A stretch of DNA of 64,000 nt from Prochlorococcus sp. AG-347-K16 (GTDB lineage: Bacteria; Cyanobacteriota; Cyanobacteriia; PCC-6307; Cyanobiaceae), in NCBI GenBank assembly GCA_003281405.1, contig QCCD01000001.1, positions 1 through 64,000 of the forward strand, given 5' to 3'. Shown here in pieces: positions 58,547 through 64,000 of the stretch (position 1 is its first letter; every line of letters begins with the position of its first letter). The translations under genes and the position numbers were made by a program. The notes below the pieces were generated by a model. The model had not been told where the DNA came from. It was given only the letters and a program-made list of their open reading frames with translations, and searched no databases.

Positions 58547-59620
58547 TTACTTAAATCCCTTAGAAAAAAGGTTAGTCCGAACTTTAAATTTCCATACATT
58601 TACCACGCCTTTTGCGTTAACTGCTGCAAGTGCACAATCATCAGGTCTCCAGGATATTGCCCCTACTAGATCCCCTGCGAATGCAGCCCCAACTGGGTCC
58701 CCATTACCGTCTTTTTTTAGAAAACTTGCGACAACAGAACCATCCCTAGATCCCGAGGCTACAAGCATACCTTTATTTGAAAAGGCTAGGCTCGAAATAG
58801 GTTCTGTATGGTGACATAGCTCTCCTGGCATAGTGCCCTCCGGACCATTCCCTATAAAGCTCCATACTGTGATTCTTTCACTGCCACTTGTCGCTAATAA
58901 TTTTCCGCTGTCATCAAAAGAAAGGTGACTTGGTTTTCCAGGGTATCCAGTCATTTCAGCATCCATTCCTGTTGATCTTCTCCAAAAATGAACTGAATTG
59001 TCTTGACTCCCACAGGCGACTATATCTCCATCTGGGCTTAATTCCATAGAGACCAATGATCCTTGCCACTCGAGTTTTTGATTCGTTTTATTATTAACTA
59101 TGTCAAAGAATGTCACTCTGCCGTAGCATGCAGTTGCCAGCTCATTTTTATTTGACCATGTTATTGCACTTACTGTGCTTGGATGGTCTTCTGAGATCCA
59201 TTTCTCTTCTCCAATTTCATTAAAAACGTATACTTTTTTTGAGGAAGCTATCGCTAGAAATAAACCGTCATTAGACCACTTGAGGTGTTCCACCCAGACC
59301 TTACCAAGATCAAGCGTTTTAATTACTTTACCTTCGTGGCAATTGCAAATTTGAACTTTTCCATCCTGACCTGATGTTGCAAAAATTTCACCCTCTGGAT
59401 GAATTGCCATCGCTAGTAGACCACCAGAGTGAGTATTTTCTTTTTCCCAAATAATTTTTCCAGTATCTCCTTCGAATGCAAAAAGACCTCCTACCACGTC
59501 GCCAACAATAAATTGTTTACCTTTAAGAGCCCAGCCGCATGCTATTGCGTAATCGTTAACTTCAGCTGTCCATCCCTCGTGGAACATCCCTCTTGGGCTA
59601 AATGATTCTATATCAGGCAT
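58547..59620 (-). CDS. WD40 repeat protein of the zinc locus
   Basis: 357-residue beta-propeller of about seven WD40-like blades (e.g. LLAMAIHPEGEIFATSGQDGKVQIC; LVSMELSPDGDIVACGSQDNSVHFW; ISSLAFSNKGMLVASGSRDGSVV). No extra catalytic domain. The first 13 bases overlap the end of the COG0523 GTPase gene, so the two are translationally coupled. WD40 proteins are usually scaffolds; a role tied to the GTPase is inferred from the overlap. Confidence 0.9.
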   Translation of the reverse strand: MPDIESFSPRGMFHEGWTAEVNDYAIACGWALKGKQFIVGDVVGGLFAFEGDTGKIIWEKENTHSGGLLAMAIHPEGEIFATSGQDGKVQICNCHEGKVIKTLDLGKVWVEHLKWSNDGLFLAIASSKKVYVFNEIGEEKWISEDHPSTVSAITWSNKNELATACYGRVTFFDIVNNKTNQKLEWQGSLVSMELSPDGDIVACGSQDNSVHFWRRSTGMDAEMTGYPGKPSHLSFDDSGKLLATSGSERITVWSFIGNGPEGTMPGELCHHTEPISSLAFSNKGMLVASGSRDGSVVASFLKKDGNGDPVGAAFAGDLVGAISWRPDDCALAAVNAKGVVNVWKFKVRTNLFSKGFK

Positions 59621-60963
59621 TTTTCAAAACCTTCACGCATCTCTTTCTCGTCCAAATTCCTACCTATAAAAACAAGTTGGTTTCTACGAGGTTCGTTACC
59701 CCATTCTTTATCAGGTTGTGCTGTAAATAACATATGTACCCCTTGGAAAACTATTCTCTGTGGGTTTCCTGCGTAGCTAATGAAACCTTTTGTTCTAAAA
59801 ATATCCACCCCTTTTTCAGAAAGAAGTCTGCCCAACCAAGTATTAAGTTTTTCTGGATCAACATCTCCAAATCGTTCAATTGCAATTGACGTTACTTCAT
59901 CATCGTGTTCGTGCTCAGCTTGCCAGAATCTTTCAATATTAAATGGAATCTCTTTTGAATTATTTTCTTCACTTTTAATGATTTTCATATTGAATTCTTC
60001 AGCAGTGTGCTGTGTATATAAACCTATCTTTGATTCCTTTTCGATGTTTAATATGAATGATTTATTTCCTTTATCCTCCAATTTAAGATTTATATGTTCT
60101 CCAAATGGAATGATATTCTCAGGTTCTAAGCTTTTAGCATTTTCTGCATAAAGTCTTACGGAGTATTCAGCACCATCTTTGAGTTCCTTTTCACTCTCAC
60201 CTTGGTTAGCGAGAGCTACTAAGGACATTTCTGGGTCTGGTCCTTCCTCCAGGATTAATTCATATTTACCAGCATCAAGATCGTAAACTCCTGTCCATTC
60301 AAAGGGATATTCTGGTTCAAGAAATGTTGGTCTGCGTTTAAGGATCTGATCGAGATCAAATGCACTTAGATTTAGGACTGTTTCGATGGGTACTTGGGCA
60401 TTCTCGGCTCGAATGATTCGAGTCATTCTGTTCATATCTCTCAACCTCGATTCAAGAGTATCTAGAGCATCATCAGAGACTAAATCAGTTTTATTTAGGA
60501 CAAGAACATCTGCAAATGCAACTTGCTCTGAACTTTCATCACTTCTTCCTAATTGCTGATCAATATGTGCAGCATCAACTAAAGTTACAATTCCATCAAG
60601 AGTAAATTCGGAACTAATTTCTTCATCCATGAAAAAAGTCTGAGCAACTGGCCCAGGATCTGCTAACCCTGTCGTTTCTACTAAAACATAGTCAAACTTA
60701 TCTCTCCTTTTCATAAGGTTGCCAAGGACTCTTATTAGATCACCGCGAACAGTACAACAAATGCACCCATTTGACATCTCAAATACTTCTTCATCGGCAT
60801 TAATTACGAGCCCTTGATCTATACCTACTTCACCGTATTCATTCTCAATTACGGCTATTCTTTTCCCGTGCTCTTCACTTAATATCCTATTAAGCAAAGT
60901 AGTCTTCCCTGAGCCTAAGAATCCAGTGAGGATGGTTACGGGAACTTTATCTTTGATGCTCAT
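59608..60963 (-). CDS. COG0523 (CobW/ZNG1-like) GTPase with inserted domain
   Basis: 451-residue G3E GTPase, a family of metal chaperones. Walker A LTGFLGSGKTTLLNRIL, the metal-binding GCICC at residues 66-70, ETTGLADPGPV and NKTD (GTP specificity) are present; the CobW C-terminal domain (about 345-450) is at the end. Between them lies an additional segment at about 221-330 that starts FEWTGVYDLDAGKYEL and ends near YTQHTAEEFNMKII, not part of a standard CobW. It resembles a segment of the neighbouring ZnuA protein. Gene follows znuA by 78 bases; overlaps the WD40 gene. Confidence 0.93.
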   Translation of the reverse strand: MSIKDKVPVTILTGFLGSGKTTLLNRILSEEHGKRIAVIENEYGEVGIDQGLVINADEEVFEMSNGCICCTVRGDLIRVLGNLMKRRDKFDYVLVETTGLADPGPVAQTFFMDEEISSEFTLDGIVTLVDAAHIDQQLGRSDESSEQVAFADVLVLNKTDLVSDDALDTLESRLRDMNRMTRIIRAENAQVPIETVLNLSAFDLDQILKRRPTFLEPEYPFEWTGVYDLDAGKYELILEEGPDPEMSLVALANQGESEKELKDGAEYSVRLYAENAKSLEPENIIPFGEHINLKLEDKGNKSFILNIEKESKIGLYTQHTAEEFNMKIIKSEENNSKEIPFNIERFWQAEHEHDDEVTSIAIERFGDVDPEKLNTWLGRLLSEKGVDIFRTKGFISYAGNPQRIVFQGVHMLFTAQPDKEWGNEPRRNQLVFIGRNLDEKEMREGFEKCLI

Positions 60964-61040
60964 TTACAGATTTTTACTAAATAAACAATAGTTTAATAAT
61001 AGTAATAATAAGAAATGAAAACCGTTTTTATTAGAAAAAT

Positions 61041-62585
61041 TTAATCTGAAAGTTTGTACCATTCAGACTCAAGATTGGAGCCAGATTCTTTATCACAACT
61101 TCCTCCTAATGAATCAACAATTGTGCAAGTGTTGTGAACAGCTACTGAAACCGTATTCCCGTCCATCATCAATCCATCAACGAATATTTGATTAGAAGCT
61201 AAAGGAACCGAACTTTGTCTACTTAAGTTTCTTAATAACTTAGATGCTGGAATTTGTTCAGGAAATATTGCCTGAACTTTCTTTTCATCTAACATTTTCA
61301 AAGTAGAACTTATGTTCTCTGGCCTTAAGCTTGAGGAGTCTCCAAGAAAGTCAAGTAAACTAATAGTTTCAATACCAAAAGCATCACCGTAGTATTCCAT
61401 TGCTTTGTGTTTAGAGACAATTACTCTGTTTTCCTCAGGAATAGAGCTTACTTGTTCGACGATCCAACTATCTAAGCCTTCTAAGAGTGAATCGGCTTTT
61501 TCAAATTTTTCATTAATTAATTTTCTGTCCCCTCTATTAAAAACTGAAATATCTTTCTTTAAACTTTTGCTTATAACATCTCCCATTTTTATGATGTTAT
61601 GTGGATCATGCCATACATGTGGATCTAGACCTCCATGGTCATGATGGTGATGATGTCCCTCTCCTTCGTCTGGTACTTGTGCTATTGGCTCGACATCACT
61701 ATTTAAAACATCTTTAAAGAAGTGTTGAGTTGCTTCAAACTCAAAAGGCATGTGTTCAGTAAAAAATATATATTCACCATCTTCTTTGATATCCACATTA
61801 AAAACAGTGCTTTCTTTTCTTTGATCAAAGTTAAGAATAAAAGCTTTATTACTTGCGATCAAAGTACCATTATTTTTTCTGCTTATTGATTCTTTAGATC
61901 CTAATAATTCTTTAGCTAAATCTTCAGATCCTTCTATATCATTAGACTTGAGAATTACCATCTTCATTGCAGGATCTGCATATTCTCCATCGACTTTTTC
62001 AAATGACCATTTGTATGAACCCTTAGAAAGTTGGAATTTACCTGCCCATTCGAAAGCACCCTCAGCATGATCATCATGTCCTCCATGGTCTGAATGATCA
62101 TCATGACCTCCATGATCAGAATGATCATCTACCTTAGCTGAATGTTCAGCATGATCATCATGTCCACCATGGTCTGAGTGGTCATCGTGACCTTCATGAT
62201 CAGAATGATCATCTACGTCTATTGCACTAACACCTACAACAACAGTATTCTTTTTACTTTCCCAATTTCTCATACTTGGGGTCATTTCTTTGCCAAGAGT
62301 GAATACTTTGTCTGCGCTATTTAGTAATTGAGCTTGTCTTGGATTGATCTTTAAATCATGAACATCCTGTTTTCTATCTACTAGGCATGTAACTTCGTCA
62401 GATGATAATGCAATTGATTTAACTAAATCACAAACTAGTGGTTCAACTGCAACGTATGACTTTCCTTTAGCCATGACATCTTGCCCAAAACCAGAAAATA
62501 TAATCGTTCCAGCGATTACGGAATTTTTAATAATTGACTTACTTGAACCTTTTTTATTTGATAAAAGTCTTTTAAAAATTGACAT
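61041..62585 (-). CDS. znuA: Zinc ABC transporter periplasmic binding protein with His-rich loop and inserted domain
   Basis: Captures Zn2+ in the periplasm for the ZnuBC transporter. The 514-residue protein is about 200 longer than ordinary ZnuA. In order: signal peptide (IIKNSVIAGTIIFSGFGQDVMA), first SBP lobe (about 44-122, with VHD of the metal site), a His/Asp-rich repeat (124-175), an inserted domain (177-305, starts FEWAGKFQLSKGSYKW), a second His run HHHHHDHGG (311-320), DPHVWHDPHN, and the second lobe ending NTCTIVDSLGG with a Cys pair. A Zur box precedes it. Zinc is favoured over Mn by these features. Confidence 0.92.
   Translation of the reverse strand: MSIFKRLLSNKKGSSKSIIKNSVIAGTIIFSGFGQDVMAKGKSYVAVEPLVCDLVKSIALSSDEVTCLVDRKQDVHDLKINPRQAQLLNSADKVFTLGKEMTPSMRNWESKKNTVVVGVSAIDVDDHSDHEGHDDHSDHGGHDDHAEHSAKVDDHSDHGGHDDHSDHGGHDDHAEGAFEWAGKFQLSKGSYKWSFEKVDGEYADPAMKMVILKSNDIEGSEDLAKELLGSKESISRKNNGTLIASNKAFILNFDQRKESTVFNVDIKEDGEYIFFTEHMPFEFEATQHFFKDVLNSDVEPIAQVPDEGEGHHHHHDHGGLDPHVWHDPHNIIKMGDVISKSLKKDISVFNRGDRKLINEKFEKADSLLEGLDSWIVEQVSSIPEENRVIVSKHKAMEYYGDAFGIETISLLDFLGDSSSLRPENISSTLKMLDEKKVQAIFPEQIPASKLLRNLSRQSSVPLASNQIFVDGLMMDGNTVSVAVHNTCTIVDSLGGSCDKESGSNLESEWYKLSD
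62062..62217. repeat. In-gene tandem repeat encoding His/Asp-rich metal-binding loop of ZnuA
   Basis: Repeated units encode DDHSDHGGHDDH-type peptides. The larger unit (about VDDHSDHGGHDDHSDHGGHDDHAE) occurs twice, with a diverged copy, around the AEHSAKV junction. DNA copies differ by synonymous changes, so the repeat is old or selected. Known function of such loops in ZnuA proteins is zinc capture or regulation. Confidence 0.85.
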
Positions 62586-62609
62586 AAAAAGTTATTAAAT
62601 ACTTAAAAA

Positions 62610-62624
62610 TGATAATCATTTTCA
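62610..62624. promoter_or_regulatory. Zur box between znuA and znuC
   Basis: TGATAATCATTTTCA, an exact match to the cyanobacterial Zur pattern TGAnAATnATTnTCA. It lies in the 137-base divergent gap, 25 bases before the znuA start (minus) and 99 bases before znuC (plus), so one site could repress both when zinc is plentiful. Confidence 0.85.
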
Positions 62625-62722
62625 TTTCGTCTGGCAAGAAAAGGTATCAAATGTTATGAAAATAATACGCAGCTTGTATTATTGGTAAGCTTGTAAAGTG
62701 ACTTTTTCATGAAGATTAATTA

Positions 62723-63493
62723 ATGGCTACTTTAGTCGCTGAAAATTTAACATTTGCATACACAAAAAAAAGTAAGCCAGCTTTAAATAAGGTATCGGTT
62801 GAGATTAAACCTGGAACTCTAACAGCGCTAGTAGGTCCAAATGGTGCCGGTAAATCCACTCTTTTGAGGATATTGCAAGGACAAAATACTCCAGATAAAG
62901 GCGATATAAAAATTGACGGTGAAAATTTATATAGATCTAGAGCTTTAGTGGCACTTATGCCTCAAAGAAGTTCTATGAATTGGAAGTTTCCCATCACAGT
63001 TGAAAAATTGGTATCTCTTGGTCAAATAAAGTATTCAAAATCAAGAAGTAATAACCCCTTTCAAATCAAGGCTCTTCTAGAATATCCTAATTCTTGGATT
63101 AATAAATGTTGTGAATTAGAAGCGACAATGCAAAGAGTAGGAATTGCTAATTTGGCTAATAGAAGATTAGATTCTCTTTCAGGAGGACAGCAACAAAGAG
63201 CTCTATTAGCAAAAACTCTTATGTCCCCTGCAAAAATATTTCTTCTGGATGAACCTTGTGCGGCATTGGATCCCCCCGCAAAAGAGGACTTCCTGAAAAT
63301 TGTTCGTCAACTCGCAGATGCGGGACTTTCTTTACTCGTAAGTAGCCATGATTGGGGCGAGTCTCTAAATAATTATGATCAAGTAATAGTTCTTGATAAA
63401 AGCGTTTTAGCAGTTGGTAGTCCTGATCAAATAAAAGATAAATTAGATGCGATAAACATAAGCTCTATAAAGGAAAATAATTTCTGTGATTAG
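62723..63493 (+). CDS. znuC: Zinc ABC transporter ATPase
   Basis: 256-residue ABC ATPase for zinc uptake. Walker A GPNGAGKST near residue 38, Q-loop region MPQRSSMNWKFPITV (typical of metal-type ABC-ATPases), signature LSGGQQQRALLAK, Walker B IFLLDEPCAALDPPAK and the switch His in SSHDWGE. Divergent from znuA under the Zur box. No permease gene follows; instead the convergent zur gene lies 13 bases away. Confidence 0.92.
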   Translation: MATLVAENLTFAYTKKSKPALNKVSVEIKPGTLTALVGPNGAGKSTLLRILQGQNTPDKGDIKIDGENLYRSRALVALMPQRSSMNWKFPITVEKLVSLGQIKYSKSRSNNPFQIKALLEYPNSWINKCCELEATMQRVGIANLANRRLDSLSGGQQQRALLAKTLMSPAKIFLLDEPCAALDPPAKEDFLKIVRQLADAGLSLLVSSHDWGESLNNYDQVIVLDKSVLAVGSPDQIKDKLDAINISSIKENNFCD

Positions 63494-63506
63494 AAAATGT
63501 TCCTTC

Positions 63507-63941
63507 TTAATTTTGAGCTTGATAACAGTTTTGGCAAAGGCCGAAATATTCGAGTGTATGAAACAAAAGCTGAAACTTTCTTGGATTTTTTTTAGGGGCA
63601 TGAATATTTTTAACAGGACAACCTTCCATTTTCGACGTCTCTCCGCATTGAACGCAGGTCAAATGATGAATATCTCTGTCTACGGGAGTATAAAGGACCT
63701 CTCCTGTTGGGAGATGTCTGGAACGAATTAATCCATGCTTTATCAAGATTTGCAGATTTCTATAAACAGTGGTCAACCCCATAGATTTGCCTTTTGTGAT
63801 CAACTGCCTATGCAATTCTTGACCGCTCAATTCATCCTCGCATTTATTAAGTTCTTCAAGAAGTTGTTCTTGTCTTTTGGTAATGTCAGACTTAGTCACC
63901 ATTGTTTCCAAAATCTTTTTTTGTCTCGTATTTTTGATCAT
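63507..63941 (-). CDS. zur: Zinc uptake regulator (Fur family)
   Basis: 144-residue Fur-family repressor. A winged-helix DNA-binding part (KSMGLTTVYRNLQILIKHGLI) precedes a dimer domain with structural zinc cysteines CVQCG and CQNC, and the HHLTCVQC/HTLEYFGLC layout is as in Zur. An extra cysteine lies in EGCPVKN. Start: M1 (63941), or M14 at 63902. Its place beside znuA/znuC and the Zur box argues for zinc over iron or manganese control. The gene's own promoter lies near the window edge. Confidence 0.9.
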   Translation of the reverse strand: MIKNTRQKKILETMVTKSDITKRQEQLLEELNKCEDELSGQELHRQLITKGKSMGLTTVYRNLQILIKHGLIRSRHLPTGEVLYTPVDRDIHHLTCVQCGETSKMEGCPVKNIHAPKKNPRKFQLLFHTLEYFGLCQNCYQAQN

Positions 63942-64000
63942 ACCGAATCTTTCGAATAATGTCTTTTATTAATAACAACTGGTGGTTGGTTCCATTAATA

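Noticed and set aside
63486-63959. Plus-strand ORFs after znuC that might have been a ZnuB fragment
   Set aside because: Sequence (MIRKCSFLILSLITVLAKAE...) lacks repeated membrane helices and is the antisense of zur. Not a permease.

Overview
The window looks like core chromosome of a high-light-adapted Prochlorococcus (marine picocyanobacterium). This rests on the very low GC content, genes packed with few gaps, photosynthesis genes (chlI, petG, cytM, petH, crtE, crtL) mixed with housekeeping genes, a SasA clock kinase, the Yfr1 sRNA between guaB and trxA, and the very AT-rich codon usage. I see no phage, IS element, CRISPR array, rRNA operon or obvious genomic island. Species and clade are inferred from remembered gene families and gene order, not from a database search.

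Layout. 1-3.5 kb (minus): partial bioB, uppS, a CdaA-type diadenylate cyclase, lysA. 3.6-8.7 kb (plus): rimI, clpC, a GldA-like dehydrogenase, an alpha/beta hydrolase. 8.8-15 kb: cdsA, an Orn/Lys/Arg decarboxylase-family protein, an ABC1 kinase, a membrane HTH protein, malQ. 15-20.4 kb: prs, a small secreted protein, a calycin/CpeS-like protein, sasA, tRNA-Glu, a START-like protein, petH. 20.5-28.6 kb: zwf-opcA-cobB, then PAP2-like, crtE and folD on the minus strand, then a membrane HD hydrolase of the PgpH type. 28.6-36.3 kb: leuA, a GH57 branching enzyme, crtL, gyrA. 36.5-44.8 kb: guaB, Yfr1, trxA, hisH, rsmD, petG (too short for the ORF track), cytM, a SpoU methyltransferase, chlI, ruvC, 5-FCL, sufE, hom. 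45-52 kb: a peptide-type ABC binding protein plus one permease, a DUF1400 hydrolase, an MFS carrier, a DUF2834 protein, a PfkB kinase, small membrane proteins. 52.3-56.9 kb: a lumenal pentapeptide protein, a cupin, and a tight transglutaminase / alpha-E / ATP-grasp operon. 57-58.5 kb: four small proteins, including a 51-residue four-cysteine protein absent from the ORF track. 58.5-64 kb: a zinc locus (WD40, COG0523 GTPase, znuA, Zur box, znuC, zur).

The most interesting signal is in the zinc locus. The zinc-binding lipoprotein-like/periplasmic protein ZnuA and the neighbouring COG0523 GTPase appear to carry the same roughly 110-130 residue inserted domain (both begin FEW-x-G...L..G.Y and share DP-x-M and T-x-H...EF). 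This suggests a shared zinc-handling module placed on both sides of the membrane. Other points worth attention are the ATP-grasp/alpha-E/transglutaminase operon, a complete c-di-AMP synthase plus hydrolase pair, a ferredoxin-NADP reductase whose N-terminus is a membrane anchor rather than a phycobilisome linker, and an orphan two-gene peptide ABC system.
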